Below, in pieces: positions 8,755 to 16,700 of a stretch of DNA of 29,791 nt. Under the pieces are notes generated by a model that did not search any database, was not told where the DNA came from, and saw only the letters and a program-made list of their open reading frames with translations. The stretch comes from Ardenticatenales bacterium. Lineage in GTDB: Bacteria > Chloroflexota > Anaerolineae > Promineifilales > Promineifilaceae. The stretch is taken from assembly GCA_020634575.1 (NCBI GenBank), contig JACKBM010000067.1, positions 1 through 29,791 of the forward strand, given 5' to 3'. The translations under genes were made by a program, and so were the position numbers. Every line of letters starts with the position of its first letter. The first letter of the stretch is position 1.

Positions 8755-9891
8755 CTACACCTCACTTATTGTGGTTAATGTCATAGTCTGGTTATGCAAA
8801 TCACATTGGCCCGAGCCGAAAGGCGAGAGTTCACCGTAAGAGTAGAAGCCGATCTGTTTGGTACCGGCCGGTAAAGTTTCCAGCGTCGCTTCCAATTCCT
8901 CTTCCGTACGCTCGCCCAGCACCAGCCGCCGGCCCACACAGCTAATCGCGATGGCCAGTTTGTCGCCCTGACATGCCTGCTGGCTGTCAAGCTGCTCGGC
9001 GGCGCCCAGAGCGCCGTCGATGAGCCGGTCAAAATTGGCCTTCATCAGCTGGGCCCGGCTACCTTCAGGAATGTTGCCGGCAAATGTCAATGATTGTTGT
9101 GCTTCATCAATGGCCAGGATGGTGCGTACAATCTGGGATTCGTCGCTGGCATCATTGCGCAACGCCAGAGGGAAGAGCAAGGCGGCGGCCGGCAGCTCGG
9201 CGGCCCGCTCACCCAGGTAGGTTTTGTACAGCTCCAGAGCTGGCTTGCCATCCAGTTCATAGAGGATGGGGCCATCGGCCCGCGTCACCAGGCGTTCCGG
9301 GCCAAAAATATCCCAGCCGCCCTGCGAGCCATGATCCAGCACGATGCGCTCACCGTAAAAACCAACGGCCGTGATCATCCCGGATGATATGACGTCGTTA
9401 TGCATGACCCAGGTTGTCTTGAAGTGGGGGCCATCGCCGGCCAGCCCACCCGTGACGGTCACACCCGGCGGTAGCTGGCTGTTAATGCCGGCGATCAGGT
9501 CGGAGCCATTGATACTGAGGCCATCAGCCAGTACAAAGACGCCGCGCAAATCGCTGGCTTTAAGCGACTCGATCAGCGCCTGGCCAGCCGCCTTTGCGTC
9601 GCTGTCGCGGTTTACAGCGACGGTGGCCACCTGGACACGTGATGCCTCCATCTGCACAAGGGCGACGGCCAATGAGTTGTCGTAGACAAATTCGTCGTGT
9701 ATTTCCCCGGCGGTTGAGCAGCCCACAAGCTCGGCACGCGGATAGGCGGCGCGCAGGGTCTGAATGGGACTCTGGTCGGTCAGGAAATCTGCGCTGCCAA
9801 AGGCGATGACCAGGGCATTTTCAGTTAGTTGCGGCGGAAAAGGCTGTGACCAGCCGGCCTGGCTGTCATACCGGAAGGTAGATAGCTTCAC
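8755..9891 (-). CDS. FIST-domain signal sensor protein
   Basis: The protein has 378 aa from a GTG at 9889-9891. An AGGAG lies seven bases upstream of it and supports this start over the longer reading frame, whose extra 71 residues look non-coding. FIST_N features are visible (ALVIAFGSADFLTD, PRAELVGCSTAGEI, FVLADGLSINGSDLIAGIN, VTGGLAGDG), then FIST_C (GPERLVTRADGPILYELDGKPALELYKTYLG, IPEGSRAQLMKANFDRLIDGA, ISCVGRRLVLGERTEEEL, GFYSYGELSPFGSGQCDLHNQTMTLT). FIST is a predicted small-ligand sensor usually found with signal-transduction partners. Here it is cotranscribed and coupled with a hybrid kinase that lacks a membrane sensor, which suggests it supplies the input. Confidence 0.93.
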   Translation of the reverse strand: MKLSTFRYDSQAGWSQPFPPQLTENALVIAFGSADFLTDQSPIQTLRAAYPRAELVGCSTAGEIHDEFVYDNSLAVALVQMEASRVQVATVAVNRDSDAKAAGQALIESLKASDLRGVFVLADGLSINGSDLIAGINSQLPPGVTVTGGLAGDGPHFKTTWVMHNDVISSGMITAVGFYGERIVLDHGSQGGWDIFGPERLVTRADGPILYELDGKPALELYKTYLGERAAELPAAALLFPLALRNDASDESQIVRTILAIDEAQQSLTFAGNIPEGSRAQLMKANFDRLIDGALGAAEQLDSQQACQGDKLAIAISCVGRRLVLGERTEEELEATLETLPAGTKQIGFYSYGELSPFGSGQCDLHNQTMTLTTISEV

Positions 9892-9898
9892 AGTTTTG

Positions 9899-9903
9899 CT
9901 CCT
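9899..9903 (-). promoter_or_regulatory. Ribosome binding site AGGAG fixing the FIST start
   Basis: AGGAG on the minus strand lies seven bases before the GTG at 9891. It decides against the longer upstream reading frame, which would place the start 213 bp earlier, inside the intergenic region shared with the acyltransferase. Confidence 0.75.
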
Positions 9904-10047
9904 GAAAGAAACTTCCGTGGGCGGCTCACCCCAACCAGAAGTTCTGAGGATTATCAGTAAATTGTAACTTATTGGTTGTGAAAGGGGCATGATCCTGCAT
10001 TTTGCTGCATAGGTAATTTGTCCAATTGCCTGAGGTTGGGGGTGGCG

Positions 10048-10077
10048 TTTTCCCCGCTTCACAAAGACGCTTATACT
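10048..10077 (+). promoter_or_regulatory. Candidate promoter of the acyltransferase gene
   Basis: TATACT (10072-10077) is a good -10 match. A weak -35 (TTTTCC, 10048-10053) lies 18 bp upstream. The region is the divergent spacer between the FIST and acyltransferase genes (9892-10122), in which nothing else was recognised. Confidence 0.35.
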
Positions 10078-10122
10078 TGGCCCTGCTGTTCGCCTGATTG
10101 TCAACCTACTACGGAGAAAAAT

Positions 10123-10863
10123 ATGACTGGTCCGTCAGCCAATCCCTTCCCCTATCCACGGCGCCTGTGGGTGCGGCGGCTGTTGCGCTGGTTGGCGCGG
10201 CGGGTGTTGGGCCTGGTGGCCCGTTTTGAGGTACAGGGGCAAGCGAATTTACCGGCCGGTGGCCCTCTCATCGTCGTCGCCAATCACTTTTCAATTGTCG
10301 ACGTGGTCGCGATGGTGGCCGCCACAGACTGGCCCCTGGAGTTCCTGGGCGGCTTGCAGCTGGTGGATGCGCCCTGGTACCTGGCCTGGATTCCGCATGT
10401 GTGGGGATACTATCCGGTCCGCCGTGGCGCCGCCTCGCGCGAAGCGATGCGCGCCTCACTGGCGGTGTTGGAACAGGGTGGTGTGCTCTGCATTTTTCCC
10501 GAAGCCGGTTCCTGGGCGCAGGTGTTGCGGCCGGCCCGGCCCGGTACGGCCCTGATTGCTGTGGAGAGCGGGGCGCCTGTGCTGCCGATTGGCCTGGATG
10601 GGATGCCGGATGTGATTCCGGGAATGCGCCGGCTGCGTCGGGCGCGTGCTACGGTGCAGATCGGCCGGCCCATGGGGCCATTTGTGGTGCCAGGGCGGGG
10701 GCGCGCCCGGCGCCAGGCGCTGGATGAAATCGGCGATGAGTTGATGCGGGCGATCGCGGTGCTCATCCCGCCGGCCAAACGCGGTGTTTACTCAGCTGAT
10801 GCTCGGCTGCGCGCCGAGGCCGCTGCTGTGGCCGAGTTTCCCTACCACGATCTGTATGGCTAG
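10123..10863 (+). CDS. plsC: 1-acyl-sn-glycerol-3-phosphate acyltransferase (PlsC family)
   Basis: The protein has 246 aa from the ATG at 10123, with a GGAG six bases upstream; the frame is open earlier but lacks a start with a ribosome site. It carries acyltransferase motif I as NHFSIVD (H55, D60 of HX4D), block II around YYPVRRG (96-102), block III as FPEAGSW (125-131, usually FPEG), and a block IV-like VLPIGLDG. It has an amphipathic basic N terminus and no clear membrane span. The family acylates lysophosphatidate to phosphatidate in phospholipid synthesis. The exact acceptor is uncertain because the family is broad. Its stop codon overlaps that of convergent mgsA through a shared CTAG. 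Confidence 0.88.
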   Translation: MTGPSANPFPYPRRLWVRRLLRWLARRVLGLVARFEVQGQANLPAGGPLIVVANHFSIVDVVAMVAATDWPLEFLGGLQLVDAPWYLAWIPHVWGYYPVRRGAASREAMRASLAVLEQGGVLCIFPEAGSWAQVLRPARPGTALIAVESGAPVLPIGLDGMPDVIPGMRRLRRARATVQIGRPMGPFVVPGRGRARRQALDEIGDELMRAIAVLIPPAKRGVYSADARLRAEAAAVAEFPYHDLYG

Positions 10864-11333
10864 TTATGATCGACGTTGGGTAGGCTGCGCTGCTGGTAGG
10901 CGATGATGTCCGGCAGGTGTCGTTCGTAAGGCTGGTCGAAGAGCGGCGAATTGATCAGGAAATCAGCTGACGATGAATTGGAGGCCGAGGGGATATTCCA
11001 GACGACCGCCATGCGCAACAGCGCTTTGACATCTGGATCGTGGGGGTGAGCATCCAGCGGGTCCCAAAAGAAAATGATGACGTGAATTTCGCCTTCGGCG
11101 ATGCGCGCGCCGACTTGCTGGTCGCCGCCGAGCGGGCCGCTATGGAAGCGAGTGATGGGCAGCCCCAATTTCTCCTGAAGTAACCGGCCGGTCGTCCCCG
11201 TGGCAAACAGCTCGTGCCGGCTGAGCTTGTCCCGATTGGTCTGGGCCCAGCTCAGCAGCTCATCCTTGCGATTGTCATGCGCGATCAGGGCAATTTTCTT
11301 GATAGCAGGCAGCGTGGCCTCAAAATCAGCCAT
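10860..11333 (-). CDS. mgsA: Methylglyoxal synthase
   Basis: The 157-aa protein starts at the ATG at 11331-11333; the longer frame adds 21 unrelated residues. Its numbering matches the E. coli enzyme closely: H19-D20 in IAHDNRK, ATGTTG (44-49), GPLGGDQQVGA with D71, FFWDPL, and H98/D101 in HPHDPDVKALLR. These are the phosphate-binding and catalytic residues that turn dihydroxyacetone phosphate into methylglyoxal. The start is 5 bp beyond the stop of the upstream membrane protein gene, so they form an operon. No glyoxalase gene is nearby. It converges with plsC and the two genes share overlapping stop codons. Confidence 0.96.
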   Translation of the reverse strand: MADFEATLPAIKKIALIAHDNRKDELLSWAQTNRDKLSRHELFATGTTGRLLQEKLGLPITRFHSGPLGGDQQVGARIAEGEIHVIIFFWDPLDAHPHDPDVKALLRMAVVWNIPSASNSSSADFLINSPLFDQPYERHLPDIIAYQQRSLPNVDHN

Positions 11334-11338
11334 AGAAG

Positions 11339-12355
11339 TTATGCCTCTTCGGGACGCGGCACTGGGGGTGGCCACATCAGGAAGCTGACCAACCACCCCA
11401 CGATGCCGGCCAGCATAATGCCGCCCGCCCAGAGGTGAATAATCCAGCGAACCGTCCCCAGAAAATGATACATGAGGAAGTAGGGCAGATAAATCGAAAC
11501 AGGCACCAAGAAGGCAAATAGCCGTAGGCGCCAGTTTTCATGCCGGGCAGGCTGTAGGTAGACGTTGAGCAGGTCGGTGCTGGCGCCGCCGATCATCATG
11601 ATGATGATGGCGGGATAGTTGGCATTCAAAATGCTCAACAAGGCGGCATGGATCGAGAAAGCTACCAGAAATGTGCCGGGCGGCAAATCCCAGCGCCGGA
11701 TCGCCATGAAGACAATCGCCATCAAGATGCCGGTTTGCAACAGGATGCTGGCCATGGCCAACTCCTGGTCGCGTTCGATATTGGATGAGACGTACGGACG
11801 CACCATGGGGTGAGCGTAGAGGGTCAGGACGCCCAGGGCGGTGAGCAGAAAGGTCAGGGCGAACGTCAGGGTGAGGGGTGCCTGGGGGCGCCGGCCAAGC
11901 CGTAGCCAGGCGGCCCGCACCGGCCCGGAAACGACCAGGCCCAGAGCAATGGCCAGCAGGAGATGGGTGGGACTGGTGATTGCCTCCAGATCGGCCTCGA
12001 CGCCAAACAGCTCGTGCCAGATCATGTCGCCGAAGCCGCCGATGCCGAAGAGGACGAGGCCCAGCAGGGTGAGCTCATAACCGGCCGGTAACAATGACCA
12101 GCGCCGAAAACCCCGCTGATAATTCACCCAAAGGGAAACGGCCGTGAAGGCGGCAGCGGCCAGGAAGCCAGAATAGAGAATGGCATGCCAGGGGGTGAAA
12201 AAAGTGTCATCGGTGGCGCCATTGGCGTGAGCCCAGCCATCGACAAATACACCGATGAGAATCCAGGCACAACAGGCCACAAAATAGCGATCAAAGTAAA
12301 TGCCATCGGTCAGACGCTGCCGTGGCGACGGCGAGTTCAAGGCCGTGGTGGTCAT
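11339..12355 (-). CDS. Polytopic membrane protein of unknown function
   Basis: The start is taken at the internal ATG (MTTTALNSPSPRQ), giving 338 aa; an upstream in-frame start at 12394 would add 13 residues. About eight or nine hydrophobic segments run through the protein, beginning at FVACCAWILIGVFVDGWAHA. Charged or aromatic pieces between them include GDMIWHELFGVEADLE and TSPTHLLLAIALG, whose conserved-looking His and Glu could bind a metal, but this is only a visual impression. No transporter signature was recognised. It lies in an operon with mgsA (5 bp gap) and is divergent from the unknown 392-aa gene. Confidence 0.85.
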   Translation of the reverse strand: MTTTALNSPSPRQRLTDGIYFDRYFVACCAWILIGVFVDGWAHANGATDDTFFTPWHAILYSGFLAAAAFTAVSLWVNYQRGFRRWSLLPAGYELTLLGLVLFGIGGFGDMIWHELFGVEADLEAITSPTHLLLAIALGLVVSGPVRAAWLRLGRRPQAPLTLTFALTFLLTALGVLTLYAHPMVRPYVSSNIERDQELAMASILLQTGILMAIVFMAIRRWDLPPGTFLVAFSIHAALLSILNANYPAIIIMMIGGASTDLLNVYLQPARHENWRLRLFAFLVPVSIYLPYFLMYHFLGTVRWIIHLWAGGIMLAGIVGWLVSFLMWPPPVPRPEEA

Positions 12356-12415
12356 AAGAACATCCAGGTAAATTGTGACGATTGATACGGGCATTCGGAG
12401 TTTCGCGGCAGGCGG

Positions 12416-12444
12416 TTCTCCTTTGCCACAAAAGCTATTATACT
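12416..12444 (+). promoter_or_regulatory. Candidate promoter of the unknown 392-aa gene
   Basis: TTCTCC (12416-12421) and TATACT (12439-12444) are separated by 17 bp. Transcription would begin about 65 bases before the ATG at 12517. The stretch 12356-12516 is the divergent spacer with the membrane protein gene. Confidence 0.35.
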
Positions 12445-12516
12445 CTATGCTCTCTGAAGGTGCCGTCTGGTTTCAGACCGGCGCCCCAACCGATTAGCCA
12501 AGCACAATTTCTTCTC

Positions 12517-13695
12517 ATGACAGGTTTAATCCCATTTACCTTGTATCCTGGCCGGCCCCAGGAAGTGACGACCTATTATTTGCCGTATGGCACGCGCACA
12601 CTGCGCATCATGGTCACCAATGGCTACGATCGCCCATACAAGATCTGGTTGCGGCCCCGTCTTCTGCCCGAAAGCTACCCGGCCAGCAACATCTTCGGCT
12701 ATGCGGATAATGATTTGCGGCTCTGGGTCCATTGGGCCGGTGGCATGGAGCCGGGCGCCTGTGTCAAGACAGACGAGAAGGAGATCGTTCGGGATAAGTC
12801 TCTTCGTTTTTGGGAAGTGGTGCCGGTTGAGCTGGAAGTGGGTGAATCCAAGCCGGTGTTCTTGAATCTGTCACATCTTGGCCGCCGTTTGGGGCGCAAG
12901 GTATTAACGTTGCAGGTGGTGACGGCGACGGCGGCTGGTGAACAGGTGCTGGACACGACATTGAAAATTGTGTTGGAGCCACCGGCCGGTCAGGGTTTTG
13001 TGCAGCCCATCTGGAAGAAAGACCAACGTTTTTTTCGCTTTTCCGGTAGCCTGGTCCCCGCTTACCAGCCGCGCTGGTGGCCGCGGGAGCAGTTGCAGTA
13101 CGAACCGGCTGGCCAACTGCCCTCCCGCCTCATCCTGCGCTACGACAAAGCCCATACCCAGCTGCTCTACCGCCCGGAAAATGGCGAATGGCGCTCCTTG
13201 CTGCGTCTGCGTGACTATGATTGGCAGGACAATATGACGGCCTTTTATTCCCGGCCGGTCATTCCGGAAATCTTCCATTTCTGCGGTCCATACTATGCCG
13301 TCCGGCTCTGGTTCCTCTGGCTCAATAAGCGATTAGGTGGCAGTCACGAAGTGCCTGACGCGGAGCGCTTTGACCTCATTTTCCACCGCGACACTGGTGA
13401 GGTCGCCTATGTCGGCACGGATTTCCATTACAAAGAATTGTGGGGACCGCTGCGGGGGAACGAGACAGAGGCGCGCGTTGCGCTTGGCATCTCGGCAGCG
13501 ACCCTGGATACGATGGCGGCTCAGTCGCTGCTGACCTTCATCCGGCGCGGCAGCAGCGGCGCCCCCACGCGCCAGATTGAGGCCGAACTATGCGGCATGC
13601 CTTCATTCCAGACTGGCGCCAAAGCCCATGTGCCGCTTTTGGAAAACGTTGACGTGTTTGCCGCCTTTACCAGTATCGATGTCCGCAAGCTGTAA
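12517..13695 (+). CDS. Uncharacterised 392-aa protein
   Basis: I do not recognise the family. The frame is open from 12382, but the first 45 codons include the putative promoter and are not protein-like, so the ATG at 12517 is preferred even though no Shine-Dalgarno sequence precedes it. The first 160 residues look like a beta-sandwich (TLRIMVTNGYDRPYKIWLRPRLLPES; VEVGESK-like and VLTLQVVTATAAGEQVLDTTLKIVLEPP segments). The rest is rich in Trp, Tyr, Phe and Arg (YQPRWWPREQLQY; CGPYYAVRLWFLWLNKRLGG). There is no signal peptide or clear membrane span. It lies 36 bp upstream of the esterase gene on the same strand and may be cotranscribed. Confidence 0.8.
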   Translation: MTGLIPFTLYPGRPQEVTTYYLPYGTRTLRIMVTNGYDRPYKIWLRPRLLPESYPASNIFGYADNDLRLWVHWAGGMEPGACVKTDEKEIVRDKSLRFWEVVPVELEVGESKPVFLNLSHLGRRLGRKVLTLQVVTATAAGEQVLDTTLKIVLEPPAGQGFVQPIWKKDQRFFRFSGSLVPAYQPRWWPREQLQYEPAGQLPSRLILRYDKAHTQLLYRPENGEWRSLLRLRDYDWQDNMTAFYSRPVIPEIFHFCGPYYAVRLWFLWLNKRLGGSHEVPDAERFDLIFHRDTGEVAYVGTDFHYKELWGPLRGNETEARVALGISAATLDTMAAQSLLTFIRRGSSGAPTRQIEAELCGMPSFQTGAKAHVPLLENVDVFAAFTSIDVRKL

Positions 13696-13731
13696 CCCCA
13701 TGCGGCTTGCCCCACAAATGGAGAAAATTCA

Positions 13732-14712
13732 ATGACTCTTCTTTTTGATATGCCCATGGAAAAGCTGCAAGTCTATGGCGGCCGCAACCCGCGGCCGGCT
13801 GATTTCGACCAGTTCTGGGCCGATAGCCTGGCTGAAATGATGGCCACTGACCCGGATCCGGAGCTTGTCCCGGCCGATTTCTCTACCCCGTTTGCTGAAT
13901 GTTTTCATCTTTACTTCACCGGCGTGGGCGGGGCGCGCATTCATGCTCGGCTGGTCCGGCCACGGAATCAAACGAGCCAGGGGCCGGCCGTGCTTCAGTT
14001 CCATGGCTACTCCGGCGCCATCGGCGACTGGTCCGAAGAGTCCCGCCTGGCCTTTGCCGCCGCCGGCTTTACCTATGCCGGTATGGATTGCCGCGGGCAG
14101 GGCGGCCTGTCTGAGGATCCTGGCGGCGTCACTGGCACAACCCTGCGCGGCCACATCGTGCGTGGTCTGACTGATGCCCTGAATGGCCAGCCGGAGAAGC
14201 TTGCTTTCCGTCAGATCTTCCTGGATACGGCCCAGCTGGCGCGGGTAGTGATGGGCATGGATTATGTGGATGGCAGCCGGGTTGGCGTGTTTGGCGGCAG
14301 CCAGGGCGGCGCCTTGACAGTTGCCTGCGCCGCGCTTGTGCCGACGATTAAGCGGTTGGCGCCCGTTTACCCGTTCCTGTCCGATTATCAGCGCGTTTGG
14401 GAAATGGAGCAGGCCAAGGACGCCTACGATGAGCTGAAGGAGTGGTTCCGCAAATTTGACCCGCTGCACGAGCGCGAAGCAGAAGTGTTCACGGCCCTGG
14501 GCTACATCGACATTCAGCACCTGGCGGAGCGGATCGAGGGTGATGTCCTCTGGACCATTGGCCTGACCGACACCATTTGCCCGCCGTCAACCCAATTTGC
14601 AGCTTACAACCGCATCAGCTCGCCCAAGCAGATGCGCATTTACCCCGATTACGGGCATGAAGGCATGCCCGGCCGCCAGGACGCGATTTTCCAGTACCTG
14701 ATGGCCCTGTAG
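13732..14712 (+). CDS. CE7-family acetyl esterase (acetylxylan esterase / cephalosporin-C deacetylase)
   Basis: This 326-aa protein has a GGAG ten bases before the ATG. It shows the CE7 alpha/beta-hydrolase signatures: RGQGG (121-125), nucleophile S190 in FGGSQGG, D280 in LTDTICPPST, and H309 in YGHEG. Y93 in HGYSG fits the oxyanion position. Family members deacetylate small acetylated sugars and antibiotics, usually in the cytoplasm, and no signal peptide is present here. Length agrees with the family (about 320). The nearby GH32 enzyme hints at carbohydrate use but lies in a separate transcription unit. Confidence 0.93.
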   Translation: MTLLFDMPMEKLQVYGGRNPRPADFDQFWADSLAEMMATDPDPELVPADFSTPFAECFHLYFTGVGGARIHARLVRPRNQTSQGPAVLQFHGYSGAIGDWSEESRLAFAAAGFTYAGMDCRGQGGLSEDPGGVTGTTLRGHIVRGLTDALNGQPEKLAFRQIFLDTAQLARVVMGMDYVDGSRVGVFGGSQGGALTVACAALVPTIKRLAPVYPFLSDYQRVWEMEQAKDAYDELKEWFRKFDPLHEREAEVFTALGYIDIQHLAERIEGDVLWTIGLTDTICPPSTQFAAYNRISSPKQMRIYPDYGHEGMPGRQDAIFQYLMAL

Positions 14713-14715
14713 AGA

Positions 14716-14755
14716 CGTGCCGCTGGCACGCCTGAGACGCGCCGCGGCGCGTCTC
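14716..14755. terminator. Double hairpin between convergent genes, member of the local hairpin family
   Basis: CGTGCC-GCT-GGCACG (14716-14730) is followed by a perfect 22-bp palindrome (14734-14755) with arms GAGACGCGCC and GGCGCGTCTC. It fills the gap between the esterase and the monooxygenase stop codon, so it may end transcription from both sides, although no T tract follows. The second hairpin has the same arms as the repeats at 16.5-16.7 kb. Confidence 0.6.
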
Positions 14756-16407
14756 TACGCGCGGCCGGTGATGGTGGCGATCATGGCGGCGACTTCCTCT
14801 GGCAGGTCGTCGCCGCGCCAGGCGACGTGCTGGTCGGGGCGAGCGAGGACCAGGCGGGTAGTATAGGCGGTCGGTGCGCCGAAGGGCTCCAGCTCGACGA
14901 GTTGGAGCGGGACACCGGCCGCCGCTGCTGCATCCAATAGGGGCTTCACATCTGCTTCCCGGTCAAAGCGGAGCAGGGCATAATCACCGCCAATAATGTC
15001 GTAGAGTGAGTGGCCTGTCGGCAGCCAGAAATGGGGTAAGCGGCAACCAGGCACCGTCGATGATGTGAAGTTGGCCATGGAATAACTGGGCTGGGGCTCG
15101 TCGTCATAGATGATGAGGGGGGACTGGTCATAGTAGTAGCCAAAATTAAGGCCGCCGCAGCAATATTGCTGAACGTTCAGGTCGTATAGCTCCTGGCCGA
15201 ACTCGGCGCGGCTGGCGGCACCGGCCGGTGACTCCTCCTCAATATCGGCCGGCACCCGACGCCGGTTCTTAATCATCTCATGGGCATGATTCATGGCGAA
15301 ATGGGATACCTGCTCCGTGATAGGTAGCCGTTCCTTTTCGTAGGCATCCAAAATGCTGTAGGGCGCCCAGCCATTTAAGTGGGCGGCCAGCAACCAGGCC
15401 AGGTTGGCGGCATCGGCAATGCCGGCGTTCATCCCATAGCCGGCGTACGGCACCCAGATATGGGCAGCATCGCCGCAGATAAAGACCCGGTCCTGGCGAA
15501 ACTTATCGGCTACCAGCCGGCGTCCGATCCAATCCTCGTTGCTGATCAGTTCATACTCAAATGAGTCGTCGACGCCAAGGATTGTGCGAATGGACCAATC
15601 CCGATCGATGGCGTCAAAATCGGTCTCGTCGGGCCGCAAATAGTTGTGGACAAGGAACGTTTCTTTGCCGTCGATGGCGTACAACGTGCCGCTGCGCCGC
15701 GGGTTGAGGTTGATGGTGCCCCAGGCTGGCGGATAGTTGCTCATTTCCAGTAGTTTGGGGGCGCGGATGTAACTGGACTGGACGCGTTGCACGACGGCAT
15801 CGCCCACAAACTGGGCCCCAATAGCCCGGCGAATCTCCGAGCGACCGCCATCGCAGCCCACCAGGAAACGAGCTGTGACGGACTCAGGGCCATAGTCACC
15901 GGCTGACCGAATCTCCCCGGTTACCATTTCTTGATCCTGGCTAAAGGAAACGAATTCAGTCTCGGCCCAAATCGTTATGTTGTCGTGTGCAGCTGCATAA
16001 TCCCACAGAATCGGCTCCATGTAGATCTGGTTGATGCGATGGGGCGGCTCCGGGGTTGGCCACCAGGTGTCAGGGCCATAGCGCGCGGTGTAGCGGTCTT
16101 GACGAGCGGGGATCGGGATGCGGGCTATTTCCTGGCCCGTAAACGTCGTGCGAAAGGCGCAATCATTGGGATGATCGGCTGGCAACCCATGGTCACGTAA
16201 CGCCCGGGCTACCCCGAGGCGACGGAATATCTCCATCGAACGGGCCGAAATGTGATTACATTTCACTCGCCGGTTGTCCTCACGAGCCCTTTGCTCGACA
16301 ACCAGGGTGCGAACGCCTCGTGCGGCCAGATCCAGCGCCAATGTCAGGCCAATCGGCCCGGCACCAACGATCAAAACATCAGTATCAAAACGGGATTTGG
16401 TCGGCAT
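14755..16407 (-). CDS. FAD-dependent aromatic-hydroxylase-type monooxygenase
   Basis: The protein has 550 aa from the ATG at 16405-16407, with an AGGAG eight bases upstream; the longer frame crosses the promoter region. It shows the Rossmann FAD motif GAGPIG (15-20) with the acidic end VVEQR, the DG motif VGCDGGRSEIRR (about 183-194), and the GD motif CGDAAHIWVPYAGYGMNAG (311-329). This is the group A flavoprotein monooxygenase pattern (TfdB, PheA, MhpA). The C-terminal region resembles the thioredoxin-like domain of this group. It probably hydroxylates an aromatic substrate using NAD(P)H and O2. No ring-cleavage genes are adjacent, so the substrate is unknown. Confidence 0.92.
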   Translation of the reverse strand: MPTKSRFDTDVLIVGAGPIGLTLALDLAARGVRTLVVEQRAREDNRRVKCNHISARSMEIFRRLGVARALRDHGLPADHPNDCAFRTTFTGQEIARIPIPARQDRYTARYGPDTWWPTPEPPHRINQIYMEPILWDYAAAHDNITIWAETEFVSFSQDQEMVTGEIRSAGDYGPESVTARFLVGCDGGRSEIRRAIGAQFVGDAVVQRVQSSYIRAPKLLEMSNYPPAWGTINLNPRRSGTLYAIDGKETFLVHNYLRPDETDFDAIDRDWSIRTILGVDDSFEYELISNEDWIGRRLVADKFRQDRVFICGDAAHIWVPYAGYGMNAGIADAANLAWLLAAHLNGWAPYSILDAYEKERLPITEQVSHFAMNHAHEMIKNRRRVPADIEEESPAGAASRAEFGQELYDLNVQQYCCGGLNFGYYYDQSPLIIYDDEPQPSYSMANFTSSTVPGCRLPHFWLPTGHSLYDIIGGDYALLRFDREADVKPLLDAAAAAGVPLQLVELEPFGAPTAYTTRLVLARPDQHVAWRGDDLPEEVAAMIATITGRA

Positions 16408-16444
16408 TGTTCTGCTCCTGGGGAAAAGCGGATATCGTGCCGTT

Positions 16445-16473
16445 ATTTTATGCCGGGACCGGCGCCCCGTAAA
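16445..16473 (-). promoter_or_regulatory. Promoter of the FAD monooxygenase gene
   Basis: On the minus strand TTTACG (16468-16473) and TAAAAT (16445-16450) are separated by 17 bp. The -10 matches the consensus at five of six bases. Transcription would start about 30 bases before the ATG. Confidence 0.5.
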
Positions 16474-16477
16474 GAAA

Positions 16478-16495
16478 CGGCCGCATATGCGGCCG
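16478..16495. promoter_or_regulatory. Perfect 18-bp palindrome just upstream of the -35 box
   Basis: CGGCCGCATATGCGGCCG reads the same on both strands and ends five bases from the proposed -35 of the monooxygenase promoter. This is where a dimeric activator could bind. No regulator gene is adjacent. Confidence 0.4.
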
Positions 16496-16499
16496 CGTA

Positions 16500-16522
16500 G
16501 AGAAGCGCCGCTGGCGCGTCTC
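16500..16522. repeat. GAGACGCGCC-family hairpin (one mismatch)
   Basis: Arms GAGAAGCGCC and GGCGCGTCTC flank the loop GCT. A second imperfect hairpin (CACCAATG...CATTGTGGTG) follows at about 16530-16549. Confidence 0.7.
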
Positions 16523-16559
16523 CTGCAGCACCAATGCCGCATTGTGGTGATTGGCAGGA

Positions 16560-16620
16560 TTTAAGCGATAGACGTGAGAGACGCGCCAGCCTGCTCCGAG
16601 CATAGCCAAGGGACGCGTCT
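16560..16620 (+). repeat. Long form of the hairpin repeat with conserved loop
   Basis: A lead-in TTTAAGCGATAGACGTGAG precedes arms AGACGCG (from 16579) and CGCGTCT (to 16620). The loop between them (CAGCCTGCTCCGAGCATAGC...) closely matches the loop of the repeat at 17772-17845, and the lead-in is shared with the repeats at 16660 and 17772. Confidence 0.7.
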
Positions 16621-16659
16621 TCTGCGGCGTTGATCGCTCATTCTGATTTGCCGGCAGGG

Positions 16660-16700
16660 TTTAAGCGATGGGCATGGGAGACGCGCCAGCGGCGCGTCTC
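16660..16700 (+). repeat. Short form of the hairpin repeat
   Basis: The lead-in TTTAAGCGATGGGCATGG is followed by perfect 10-bp arms GAGACGCGCC / GGCGCGTCTC with loop AGC (16678-16700). A fragment with the same right arm (CCAGCGGCGCGTCT) recurs at 17746-17759. Confidence 0.75.

Noticed and set aside
9892..10104. Longer N terminus for the FIST protein
   Set aside because: The extra 71 codons precede a well-placed AGGAG and GTG and do not resemble the FIST family.
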